Assembly (NCBI GenBank): GCA_025594325.1
Contig: JANHCV010000018.1
Location: forward strand, 149,279-213,278
DNA length: 64,000 nucleotides
Origin: Blastocladiella emersonii ATCC 22665
Taxonomy: Eukaryota; Blastocladiomycota; Blastocladiomycetes; Blastocladiales; Blastocladiaceae
Reading direction: 5' to 3'
Part shown: positions 20,711 through 34,158 of the stretch, piece by piece
Numbering within the stretch: position 1 is the first letter of the stretch
Layout of the letters: each line of letters begins with the position of its first letter
Notes under the pieces: model-generated
Told to the model about the DNA's origin: nothing
Seen by the model: the letters and a program-made list of their open reading frames with translations, nothing else
Databases searched by the model: none
Translations under genes and position numbers: made by a program

Positions 20711-23700
20711 CCGCGGCCCAAGCGGCTCTTGTTGCAGATCCCTCCGTCCGACTTTGGTTGCTCGGTTCCCCAAGGCACATTCGGTGATGTGACTAGACCA
20801 AGGATCGGCGCAGTCGACGCAAGTCCAGTGGCACCAGGTGTTTGCGCGCGGTACTGACCCATCCACTTTCTCTCGTTCTGACCACGATGAAACGCATGAT
20901 CCGCCACTGAATGGCGCTGACGCACAAAAGAAAAAGAAAAAGAAGGAGAAAAACAAAATAAAGAGAAACGCAACAAGAAGAACGTCCGCACAAAAAGATG
21001 GAAAAACATCTGACGAACCTCACAGGCCATGCCCAATACCACAGCACTGCCACTGGTCCATTGGCATGTCCTCGCGCTCTAGCTGGTCACGCCAGCGTGT
21101 CTCTCTGCTCGGTCTCTCTTTACTGCTCTTCGTTCGCTCTCTTAGCTCGCTGCTCGAGCTCGCTCTCTCTTCGCCTCGTTCGCCCATCTCTCTCGTACTC
21201 CCCTCTCCTCCCACAATTCTTCCCCCTATGCTCCTCGACGTGCACGGTCCGGGCTTGTCGTACTGCGGCTTGCCCACAAAAAGGCTGCTGCCCGTTGCAC
21301 AGTGGATATTCTGGTTGCAGTCCACAACCGCAGTTAAGGAATAAATGCATTGGTTCCAAAAAAAAGAGGGTTCCGAGCAGCTCCTCTGTCTATCCGCGTG
21401 AAACCACTCACCCGCTGACGGACGTACACCGCGCACCGTGCAGCGCGCACAGCACACAGCGCCCGACGCACCCCGCGGTGCGCACACGGCGCAAACGGCC
21501 ACCCTGGTGTCACACACACTCGCATGAACGGCAGGCATGCAAGGCGTCCTCAACTCAACAATGATTTATCATCCAGGCTTGCTACTCGCTCCAACGGGTG
21601 CGCCTGCCTGCCCTCCCGGTGCCGTTGATTGATTGATGGGTGCGCCAGCCCCTGTTGCCAGCCAAGTGGCAAGCAACACCACAGCACCTGCGTCGCCCTG
21701 GCCACCGTACCTTGGAAACAGCGTAGCAGCCGTACTGCTTCACAGGGCTGCAGAGGGCTGGCTGCGGAGGGCTGAGGCGGCAGGGCTCCTGCTGCAGGAA
21801 GGAGACAGTGCTGGGGCCAAGGAGTGCTAGGGACGACAAACTGAATGGTGAATGACCCACACACCACATGCTCCTGGCAGGAGAGCGTGTGGGCGTGCGG
21901 GCCTGTGTCCGTGCGTGCCTGTGTCCGTGCGTGCCTGGATTAGACCTCCATCACAAGCGCCAAGTGACCAAGTGACCAAGGTGACCAAGTGACCAAGGTG
22001 ACCAAGGTGACCACGGTGACCAAGGTGACCAAGTGACACACAAGCACCAAGCTAGGGTGGCCGGGCGGCCATGGAACGTACTGCATGGGTACCAATACCG
22101 TGGACTGGCCGCGGCCATTAATCGCAGCACAGCCCTGCCTGGCTCAGGACGCGGCGGGCGTGGGAGGCGGGCAGGGTAGATAGGTAGCAGCAGCAGGACC
22201 TGGCTAGCTGGCTGTCAAACAGCACGAGTGAAGGGGTGCGTGAGGGAGGGTGTGTTGAATGAATGGATGGGTGGATGCAGGCAGACCTTCATACGTGTCG
22301 TGCGTGATGAGGATTGGCTGGCCACCATCCACCCACCAACGCCATGGCATGGCTGCGGGTGTCGCTGCGTGCGCCTTGGCGGGTGGTGTTGGTGGGTGGT
22401 GTTGGTGGGTGCTGTGGTGGTAGTGGAGCTAAAGTGGTGTCGTGGGGCTCTTGGGGTCCCCTTTCCTTCCTGTCTGGCCTAGGTGGGTGGGTGGGTGGGC
22501 GGACGTAGCGCGCATGCGGGCGGGCAAGCTAGGAACGTTGCTCACGCAATGGATCATGTATTTCATGGAACGTAGTCTGGACAGCAGAGAGGGGGATGTC
22601 CGGCCCAATCGGACCCTCCACGAATCACAATATGCACGCAATGAATTGACCGATGATAGGGCCGTACCAAACCAGCCACGTAGACAATTGTCATGGTAGT
22701 CGAACAAAACCATATTCAAATCTTTGACTACACGCTTGTCCAGCTAGCCAGGGACCCATAAATCACAGTATCGACCCAACTAAATATTTGACAACGGAAA
22801 GATAATAAACCAGCCTCGTACATAATTGTCATGGTACTCAAACAAAACCATAGTCAAATCTTTGACCTCCCGCATGCCCATGTGGGCAAGGACCTATAGA
22901 TCAGAGTATCGTACCAAGAAAATATCTGACCATGGAAATATAGTATACCAGCCACGTAGGTAATTGTCATGGCACTCAAACAAAACCATAGTCAAGTCTT
23001 TGACTATTCACAGGTCCAGCTGGTTAAGGACCCATAAATCGTAACGTCAAAGCAACAGTATATCTGACCATAGAAGTATAGTAAACCAGCCACTCTGGCA
23101 ACTGTCATGGTACTCAAACAAAACCATACTCAAATCTTCGACTTCCCACATGTCCAGCAGGTTGGACACCCATAAATCACAGTATCAAACCAACGAAATA
23201 TCTGACCACATGAGTATATATAACCGACCGCGTAGGTAATTGTCTTGATACTCAAACAAAACCATATTCAAATCTTTCACTTCCCGCTTGTCCAGCTAGC
23301 CAGGGACCCATAAATCACAGTATCACAGCAACGCAATATCTGACCAAAGAAATATCGTAAACCAGGCACGTAGATAATTGTCATGGTACTCAAACAAAAC
23401 CATAGTCAAATCTTCGAGTGCCCCATGTCCAGGTGGGCAAGGGCCTATAAATCACAGTATTGAACCAAGAAAACACCTGACTGACGATCGGGATGTATCA
23501 AACCCGCCACGCTGATAATTGTCATGGTACTCAAACATAACCATACTCAGCCAAATCTTCGCATACCCTCACGTCCAGGTGGGCGAGGAACCAAAGCGCC
23601 AGATATTCAAATCTACCGCTTTGTGCACACTCCACTAGCCAACTCTTCGATCCCCTAATAATGGAGCCCGTCGTCAAAGTGCACGGTCCAATCAACTAAG

Positions 23701-24072
23701 TAAACAGCCAACCTGCCAGCCTGCCAACCTGCCAGCCTGCCAGCCTGCCAGCCTGCCAACCTGCCAACCTGTCAACCTGCCACCTTGCCTACCTGCTATC
23801 CGAACACCCACACCGCCTCGCAAGTCATTGGGGGCCCGCGCTCTCTGGTTGCCGTCCCAGCCAACAAACGAATGAATGATGAGCCCTGGCAGCCTGGCAG
23901 CCTGCCACACTGACAGCCTGACTGACAGCGCCCACCCAGTAGATATTATCTATCTCGTAGGTAGTCTGGGACGACTTTGTTAGTCAATACACGACCAGTC
24001 TCCTCCTGGCTGCCGGCTCTGCTGTCCACTCCAAGTCCTGCATGATGATGGGCCAAGGAGGGTTCCGAGCAG
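20711..24072. repeat. Array unit 5 (3362 bp), class B
   Basis: Same marker set as unit 3, with tail base A. Confidence 0.95.
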
Positions 24073-27000
24073 CCGCGGCCCAAGCGGCTCTTGTTGCAGA
24101 TCCCTCCGTCCGACTTTGGTTGCTCGGTTCCCCAAGGCACATTCGGTGATGTGACTAGACCAAGGATCGGCGCAGTCGACGCAAGTCCAGTGGCACCAGG
24201 TGTTTGCGCGCGGTACTGACCCATCCACTTTCTCTCGTTCTGACCACGATGAAACGCATGATCCGCCACTGAATGGCGCTGACGCACAAAAGAAAAAGAA
24301 AAAGAAGGAGAAAAACAAAATAAAGAGAAACGCAACAAGAAGAACGTCCGCACAAAAAGATGGAAAAACATCTGACGAACCTCACAGGCCATGCCCAATA
24401 CCACAGCACTGCCACTGGTCCATTGGCATGTCCTCGCGCTCTAGCTGGTCACGCCAGCGTGTCTCTCTGCTCGGTCTCTCTTTACTGCTCTTCGTTCGCT
24501 CTCTTAGCTCGCTGCTCGAGCTCGCTCTCTCTTCGCCTCGTTCGCCCATCTCTCTCGTACTCCCCTCTCCTCCCACAATTCTTCCCCCTATGCTCCTCGA
24601 CGTGCACGGTCCGGGCTTGTCGTACTGCGGCTTGCCCACAAAAAGGCTGCTGCCCGTTGCACAGTGGATATTCTGGTTGCAGTCCACAACCGCAGTTAAG
24701 GAATAAATGCATTGGTTCCAAAAAAAAGAGGGTTCCGAGCAGCTCCTCTGTCTATCCGCGTGAAACCACTCACCCGCTGACGGACGTACACCGCGCACCG
24801 TGCAGCGCGCACAGCACACAGCGCCCGACGCACCCCGCGGTGCGCACACGGCGCAAACGGCCACCCTGGTGTCACACACACTCGCATGAACGGCAGGCAT
24901 GCAAGGCGTCCTCAACTCAACAATGATTTATCATCCAGGCTTGCTACTCGCTCCAACGGGTGCGCCTGCCTGCCCTCCCGGTGCCGTTGATTGATTGATG
25001 GGTGCGCCAGCCCCTGTTGCCAGCCAAGTGGCAAGCAACACCACAGCACCTGCGTCGCCCTGGCCACCGTACCTTGGAAACAGCGTAGCAGCCGTACTGC
25101 TTCACAGGGCTGCAGAGGGCTGGCTGCGGAGGGCTGAGGCGGCAGGGCTCCTGCTGCAGGAAGGAGACAGTGCTGGGGCCAAGGAGTGCTAGGGACGACA
25201 AACTGAATGGTGAATGACCCACACACCACATGCTCCTGGCAGGAGAGCGTGTGGGCGTGCGGGCCTGTGTCCGTGCGTGCCTGTGTCCGTGCGTGCCTGG
25301 ATTAGACCTCCATCACAAGCGCCAAGTGACCAAGTGACCAAGGTGACCAAGTGACCAAGGTGACCAAGGTGACCACGGTGACCAAGGTGACCAAGTGACA
25401 CACAAGCACCAAGCTAGGGTGGCCGGGCGGCCATGGAACGTACTGCATGGGTACCAATACCGTGGACTGGCCGCGGCCATTAATCGCAGCACAGCCCTGC
25501 CTGGCTCAGGACGCGGCGGGCGTGGGAGGCGGGCAGGGTAGATAGGTAGCAGCAGCAGGACCTGGCTAGCTGGCTGTCAAACAGCACGAGTGAAGGGGTG
25601 CGTGAGGGAGGGTGTGTTGAATGAATGGATGGGTGGATGCAGGCAGACCTTCATACGTGTCGTGCGTGATGAGGATTGGCTGGCCACCATCCACCCACCA
25701 ACGCCATGGCATGGCTGCGGGTGTCGCTGCGTGCGCCTTGGCGGGTGGTGTTGGTGGGTGGTGTTGGTGGGTGCTGTGGTGGTAGTGGAGCTAAAGTGGT
25801 GTCGTGGGGCTCTTGGGGTCCCCTTTCCTTCCTGTCTGGCCTAGGTGGGTGGGTGGGTGGGCGGACGTAGCGCGCATGCGGGCGGGCAAGCTAGGAACGT
25901 TGCTCACGCAATGGATCATGTATTTCATGGAACGTAGTCTGGACAGCAGAGAGGGGGATGTCCGGCCCAATCGGACCCTCCACGAATCACAATATGCACG
26001 CAATGAATTGACCGATGATAGGGCCGTACCAAACCAGCCACGTAGACAATTGTCATGGTAGTCGAACAAAACCATATTCAAATCTTTGACTACACGCTTG
26101 TCCAGCTAGCCAGGGACCCATAAATCACAGTATCGACCCAACTAAATATTTGACAACGGAAAGATAATAAACCAGCCTCGTACATAATTGTCATGGTACT
26201 CAAACAAAACCATAGTCAAATCTTTGACCTCCCGCATGCCCATGTGGGCAAGGACCTATAGATCAGAGTATCGTACCAAGAAAATATCTGACCATGGAAA
26301 TATAGTATACCAGCCACGTAGGTAATTGTCATGGCACTCAAACAAAACCATAGTCAAGTCTTTGACTATTCACAGGTCCAGCTGGTTAAGGACCCATAAA
26401 TCGTAACGTCAAAGCAACAGTATATCTGACCATAGAAGTATAGTAAACCAGCCACTCTGGCAACTGTCATGGTACTCAAACAAAACCATACTCAAATCTT
26501 CGACTTCCCACATGTCCAGCAGGTTGGACACCCATAAATCACAGTATCAAACCAACGAAATATCTGACCACATGAGTATATATAACCGACCGCGTAGGTA
26601 ATTGTCTTGATACTCAAACAAAACCATATTCAAATCTTTCACTTCCCGCTTGTCCAGCTAGCCAGGGACCCATAAATCACAGTATCACAGCAACGCAATA
26701 TCTGACCAAAGAAATATCGTAAACCAGGCACGTAGATAATTGTCATGGTACTCAAACAAAACCATAGTCAAATCTTCGAGTGCCCCATGTCCAGGTGGGC
26801 AAGGGCCTATAAATCACAGTATTGAACCAAGAAAACACCTGACTGACGATCGGGATGTATCAAACCCGCCACGCTGATAATTGTCATGGTACTCAAACAT
26901 AACCATACTCAGCCAAATCTTCGCATACCCTCACGTCCAGGTGGGCGAGGAACCAAAGCGCCAGATATTCAAATCTACCGCTTTGTGCACACTCCACTAG

Positions 27001-27434
27001 CCAACTCTTCGATCCCCTAATAATGGAGCCCGTCGTCAAAGTGCACGGTCCAATCAACTAAGTAAACAGCCAACCTGCCAGCCTGCCAACCTGCCAGCCT
27101 GCCAGCCTGCCAGCCTGCCAACCTGCCAACCTGTCAACCTGCCACCTTGCCTACCTGCTATCCGAACACCCACACCGCCTCGCAAGTCATTGGGGGCCCG
27201 CGCTCTCTGGTTGCCGTCCCAGCCAACAAACGAATGAATGATGAGCCCTGGCAGCCTGGCAGCCTGCCACACTGACAGCCTGACTGACAGCGCCCACCCA
27301 GTAGATATTATCTATCTCGTAGGTAGTCTGGGACGACTTTGTTAGTCAATACACGACCAGTCTCCTCCTGGCTGCCGGCTCTGCTGTCCACTCCAAGTCC
27401 TGCATGATGATGGGCCAAGGAGGGTTCCGAGCAG
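24073..27434. repeat. Array unit 6 (3362 bp), class B
   Basis: Same marker set as unit 3, with tail base A. Confidence 0.95.
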
Positions 27435-30400
27435 CCGCGGCCCAAGCGGCTCTTGTTGCAGATCCCTCCGTCCGACTTTGGTTGCTCGGTTCCCCAAGGC
27501 ACATTCGGTGATGTGACTAGACCAAGGATCGGCGCAGTCGACGCAAGTCCAGTGGCACCAGGTGTTTGCGCGCGGTACTGACCCATCCACTTTCTCTCGT
27601 TCTGACCACGATGAAACGCATGATCCGCCACTGAATGGCGCTGACGCACAAAAGAAAAAGAAAAAGAAGGAGAAAAACAAAATAAAGAGAAACGCAACAA
27701 GAAGAACGTCCGCACAAAAAGATGGAAAAACATCTGACGAACCTCACAGGCCATGCCCAATACCACAGCACTGCCACTGGTCCATTGGCATGTCCTCGCG
27801 CTCTAGCTGGTCACGCCAGCGTGTCTCTCTGCTCGGTCTCTCTTTACTGCTCTTCGTTCGCTCTCTTAGCTCGCTGCTCGAGCTCGCTCTCTCTTCGCCT
27901 CGTTCGCCCATCTCTCTCGTACTCCCCTCTCCTCCCACAATTCTTCCCCCTATGCTCCTCGACGTGCACGGTCCGGGCTTGTCGTACTGCGGCTTGCCCA
28001 CAAAAAGGCTGCTGCCCGTTGCACAGTGGATATTCTGGTTGCAGTCCACAACCGCAGTTAAGGAATAAATGCATTGGTTCCAAAATAAAGAGGGTTCCGA
28101 GCAGCTCCTCTGTCTATCCGCGTGAAACCACTCACCCGCTGACGGACGTACACCGCGCACCGTGCAGCGCGCACAGCACACAGCGCCCGACGCACCCCGC
28201 GGTGCGCACACGGCGCAAACGGCCACCCTGGTGTCACACACACTCGCATGAACGGCAGGCATGCAAGGCGTCCTCAACTCAACAATGATTTATCATCCAG
28301 GCTTGCTACTCGCTCCAACGGGTGCGCCTGCCTGCCCTCCCGGTGCCGTTGATTGATTGATGGGTGCGCCAGCCCCTGTTGCCAGCCAAGTGGCAAGCAA
28401 CACCACAGCACCTGCGTCGCCCTGGCCACCGTACCTTGGAAACAGCGTAGCAGCCGTACTGCTTCACAGGGCTGCAGAGGGCTGGCTGCGGAGGGCTGAG
28501 GCGGCAGGGCTCCTGCTGCAGGAAGGAGACAGTGCTGGGGCCAAGGAGTGCTAGGGACGACAAACTGAATGGTGAATGACCCACACACCACATGCTCCTG
28601 GCAGGAGAGCGTGTGGGCGTGCGGGCCTGTGTCCGTGCGTGCCTGTGTCCGTGCGTGCCTGGATTAGACCTCCATCACAAGCGCCAAGTGACCAAGTGAC
28701 CAAGGTGACCAAGTGACCAAGGTGACCAAGGTGACCACGGTGACCAAGGTGACCAAGTGACACACAAGCACCAAGCTAGGGTGGCCGGGCGGCCATGGAA
28801 CGTACTGCATGGGTACCAATACCGTGGACTGGCCGCGGCCATTAATCGCAGCACAGCCCTGCCTGGCTCAGGACGCGGCGGGCGTGGGAGGCGGGCAGGG
28901 TAGATAGGTAGCAGCAGCAGGACCTGGCTAGCTGGCTGTCAAACAGCACGAGTGAAGGGGTGCGTGAGGGAGGGTGTGTTGAATGAATGGATGGGTGGAT
29001 GCAGGCAGACCTTCATACGTGTCGTGCGTGATGAGGATTGGCTGGCCACCATCCACCCACCAACGCCATGGCATGGCTGCGGGTGTCGCTGCGTGCGCCT
29101 TGGCGGGTGGTGTTGGTGGGTGGTGTTGGTGGGTGCTGTGGTGGTAGTGGAGCTAAAGTGGTGTCGTGGGGCTCTTGGGGTCCCCTTTCCTTCCTGTCTG
29201 GCCTAGGTGGGTGGGTGGGTGGGCGGACGTAGCGCGCATGCGGGCGGGCAAGCTAGGAACGTTGCTCACGCAATGGATCATGTATTTCATGGAACGTAGT
29301 CTGGACAGCAGAGAGGGGGATGTCCGGCCCAATCGGACCCTCCACGAATCACAATATGCACGCAATGAATTGACCGATGATAGGGCCGTACCAAACCAGC
29401 CACGTAGACAATTGTCATGGTAGTCGAACAAAACCATATTCAAATCTTTGACTACACGCTTGTCCAGCTAGCCAGGGACCCATAAATCACAGTATCGACC
29501 CAACTAAATATTTGACAACGGAAAGATAATAAACCAGCCTCGTACATAATTGTCATGGTACTCAAACAAAACCATAGTCAAATCTTTGACCTCCCGCATG
29601 CCCATGTGGGCAAGGACCTATAGATCAGAGTATCGTACCAAGAAAATATCTGACCATGGAAATATAGTATACCAGCCACGTAGGTAATTGTCATGGCACT
29701 CAAACAAAACCATAGTCAAGTCTTTGACTATTCACAGGTCCAGCTGGTTAAGGACCCATAAATCGTAACGTCAAAGCAACAGTATATCTGACCATAGAAG
29801 TATAGTAAACCAGCCACTCTGGCAACTGTCATGGTACTCAAACAAAACCATACTCAAATCTTCGACTTCCCACATGTCCAGCAGGTTGGACACCCATAAA
29901 TCACAGTATCAAACCAACGAAATATCTGACCACATGAGTATATATAACCGACCGCGTAGGTAATTGTCTTGATACTCAAACAAAACCATATTCAAATCTT
30001 TCACTTCCCGCTTGTCCAGCTAGCCAGGGACCCATAAATCACAGTATCACAGCAACGCAATATCTGACCAAAGAAATATCGTAAACCAGGCACGTAGATA
30101 ATTGTCATGGTACTCAAACAAAACCATAGTCAAATCTTCGAGTGCCCCATGTCCAGGTGGGCAAGGGCCTATAAATCACAGTATTGAACCAAGAAAACAC
30201 CTGACTGACGATCGGGATGTATCAAACCCGCCACGCTGATAATTGTCATGGTACTCAAACATAACCATACTCAGCCAAATCTTCGCATACCCTCACGTCC
30301 AGGTGGGCGAGGAACCAAAGCGCCAGATATTCAAATCTACCGCTTTGTGCACACTCCACTAGCCAACTCTTCGATCCCCTAATAATGGAGCCCGTCGTCA

Positions 30401-30796
30401 AAGTGCACGGTCCAATCAACTAAGTAAACAGCCAACCTGCCAGCCTGCCAACCTGCCAGCCTGCCAGCCTGCCAGCCTGCCAACCTGCCAACCTGTCAAC
30501 CTGCCACCTTGCCTACCTGCTATCCGAACACCCACACCGCCTCGCAAGTCATTGGGGGCCCGCGCTCTCTGGTTGCCGTCCCAGCCAACAAACGAATGAA
30601 TGATGAGCCCTGGCAGCCTGGCAGCCTGCCACACTGACAGCCTGACTGACAGCGCCCACCCAGTAGATATTATCTATCTCGTAGGTAGTCTGGGACGACT
30701 TTGTTAGTCAATACACGACCAGTCTCCTCCTGGCTGCCGGCTCTGCTGTCCACTCCAAGTCCTGCATGATGATGGGCCAAGGAGGGTTCCGAGCAG
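27435..30796. repeat. Array unit 7 (3362 bp), class B
   Basis: Same marker set as unit 2, with tail base T. Confidence 0.95.
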
Positions 30797-33700
30797 CCGC
30801 GGCCCAAGCGGCTCTTGTTGCAGATCCCTCCGTCCGACTTTGGTTGCTCGGTTCCCCAAGGCACATTCGGTGATGTGACTAGACCAAGGATCGGCGCAGT
30901 CGACGCAAGTCCAGTGGCACCAGGTGTTTGCGCGCGGTACTGACCCATCCACTTTCTCTCGTTCTGACCACGATGAAACGCATGATCCGCCACTGAATGG
31001 CGCTGACGCACAAAAGAAAAAGAAAAAGAAGGAGAAAAACAAAATAAAGAGAAACGCAACAAGAAGAACGTCCGCACAAAAAGATGGAAAAACATCTGAC
31101 GAACCTCACAGGCCATGCCCAATACCACAGCACTGCCACTGGTCCATTGGCATGTCCTCGCGCTCTAGCTGGTCACGCCAGCGTGTCTCTCTGCTCGGTC
31201 TCTCTTTACTGCTCTTCGTTCGCTCTCTTAGCTCGCTGCTCGAGCTCGCTCTCTCTTCGCCTCGTTCGCCCATCTCTCTCGTACTCCCCTCTCCTCCCAC
31301 AATTCTTCCCCCTATGCTCCTCGACGTGCACGGTCCGGGCTTGTCGTACTGCGGCTTGCCCACAAAAAGGCTGCTGCCCGTTGCACAGTGGATATTCTGG
31401 TTGCAGTCCACAACCGCAGTTAAGGAATAAATGCATTGGTTCCAAAAAAAAGAGGGTTCCGAGCAGCTCCTCTGTCTATCCGCGTGAAACCACTCACCCG
31501 CTGACGGACGTACACCGCGCACCGTGCAGCGCGCACAGCACACAGCGCCCGACGCACCCCGCGGTGCGCACACGGCGCAAACGGCCACCCTGGTGTCACA
31601 CACACTCGCATGAACGGCAGGCATGCAAGGCGTCCTCAACTCAACAATGATTTATCATCCAGGCTTGCTACTCGCTCCAACGGGTGCGCCTGCCTGCCCT
31701 CCCGGTGCCGTTGATTGATTGATGGGTGCGCCAGCCCCTGTTGCCAGCCAAGTGGCAAGCAACACCACAGCACCTGCGTCGCCCTGGCCACCGTACCTTG
31801 GAAACAGCGTAGCAGCCGTACTGCTTCACAGGGCTGCAGAGGGCTGGCTGCGGAGGGCTGAGGCGGCAGGGCTCCTGCTGCAGGAAGGAGACAGTGCTGG
31901 GGCCAAGGAGTGCTAGGGACGACAAACTGAATGGTGAATGACCCACACACCACATGCTCCTGGCAGGAGAGCGTGTGGGCGTGCGGGCCTGTGTCCGTGC
32001 GTGCCTGTGTCCGTGCGTGCCTGGATTAGACCTCCATCACAAGCGCCAAGTGACCAAGTGACCAAGGTGACCAAGTGACCAAGGTGACCAAGGTGACCAC
32101 GGTGACCAAGGTGACCAAGTGACACACAAGCACCAAGCTAGGGTGGCCGGGCGGCCATGGAACGTACTGCATGGGTACCAATACCGTGGACTGGCCGCGG
32201 CCATTAATCGCAGCACAGCCCTGCCTGGCTCAGGACGCGGCGGGCGTGGGAGGCGGGCAGGGTAGATAGGTAGCAGCAGCAGGACCTGGCTAGCTGGCTG
32301 TCAAACAGCACGAGTGAAGGGGTGCGTGAGGGAGGGTGTGTTGAATGAATGGATGGGTGGATGCAGGCAGACCTTCATACGTGTCGTGCGTGATGAGGAT
32401 TGGCTGGCCACCATCCACCCACCAACGCCATGGCATGGCTGCGGGTGTCGCTGCGTGCGCCTTGGCGGGTGGTGTTGGTGGGTGGTGTTGGTGGGTGCTG
32501 TGGTGGTAGTGGAGCTAAAGTGGTGTCGTGGGGCTCTTGGGGTCCCCTTTCCTTCCTGTCTGGCCTAGGTGGGTGGGTGGGTGGGCGGACGTAGCGCGCA
32601 TGCGGGCGGGCAAGCTAGGAACGTTGCTCACGCAATGGATCATGTATTTCATGGAACGTAGTCTGGACAGCAGAGAGGGGGATGTCCGGCCCAATCGGAC
32701 CCTCCACGAATCACAATATGCACGCAATGAATTGACCGATGATAGGGCCGTACCAAACCAGCCACGTAGACAATTGTCATGGTAGTCGAACAAAACCATA
32801 TTCAAATCTTTGACTACACGCTTGTCCAGCTAGCCAGGGACCCATAAATCACAGTATCGACCCAACTAAATATTTGACAACGGAAAGATAATAAACCAGC
32901 CTCGTACATAATTGTCATGGTACTCAAACAAAACCATAGTCAAATCTTTGACCTCCCGCATGCCCATGTGGGCAAGGACCTATAGATCAGAGTATCGTAC
33001 CAAGAAAATATCTGACCATGGAAATATAGTATACCAGCCACGTAGGTAATTGTCATGGCACTCAAACAAAACCATAGTCAAGTCTTTGACTATTCACAGG
33101 TCCAGCTGGTTAAGGACCCATAAATCGTAACGTCAAAGCAACAGTATATCTGACCATAGAAGTATAGTAAACCAGCCACTCTGGCAACTGTCATGGTACT
33201 CAAACAAAACCATACTCAAATCTTCGACTTCCCACATGTCCAGCAGGTTGGACACCCATAAATCACAGTATCAAACCAACGAAATATCTGACCACATGAG
33301 TATATATAACCGACCGCGTAGGTAATTGTCTTGATACTCAAACAAAACCATATTCAAATCTTTCACTTCCCGCTTGTCCAGCTAGCCAGGGACCCATAAA
33401 TCACAGTATCACAGCAACGCAATATCTGACCAAAGAAATATCGTAAACCAGGCACGTAGATAATTGTCATGGTACTCAAACAAAACCATAGTCAAATCTT
33501 CGAGTGCCCCATGTCCAGGTGGGCAAGGGCCTATAAATCACAGTATTGAACCAAGAAAACACCTGACTGACGATCGGGATGTATCAAACCCGCCACGCTG
33601 ATAATTGTCATGGTACTCAAACATAACCATACTCAGCCAAATCTTCGCATACCCTCACGTCCAGGTGGGCGAGGAACCAAAGCGCCAGATATTCAAATCT

Positions 33701-34158
33701 ACCGCTTTGTGCACACTCCACTAGCCAACTCTTCGATCCCCTAATAATGGAGCCCGTCGTCAAAGTGCACGGTCCAATCAACTAAGTAAACAGCCAACCT
33801 GCCAGCCTGCCAACCTGCCAGCCTGCCAGCCTGCCAGCCTGCCAACCTGCCAACCTGTCAACCTGCCACCTTGCCTACCTGCTATCCGAACACCCACACC
33901 GCCTCGCAAGTCATTGGGGGCCCGCGCTCTCTGGTTGCCGTCCCAGCCAACAAACGAATGAATGATGAGCCCTGGCAGCCTGGCAGCCTGCCACACTGAC
34001 AGCCTGACTGACAGCGCCCACCCAGTAGATATTATCTATCTCGTAGGTAGTCTGGGACGACTTTGTTAGTCAATACACGACCAGTCTCCTCCTGGCTGCC
34101 GGCTCTGCTGTCCACTCCAAGTCCTGCATGATGATGGGCCAAGGAGGGTTCCGAGCAG
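30797..34158. repeat. Array unit 8 (3362 bp), class B, last of the block
   Basis: Same marker set as unit 3, with tail base A. It is the last unit with class B sub-repeats and the AAAGAG/AACAAG purine tract. Confidence 0.95.
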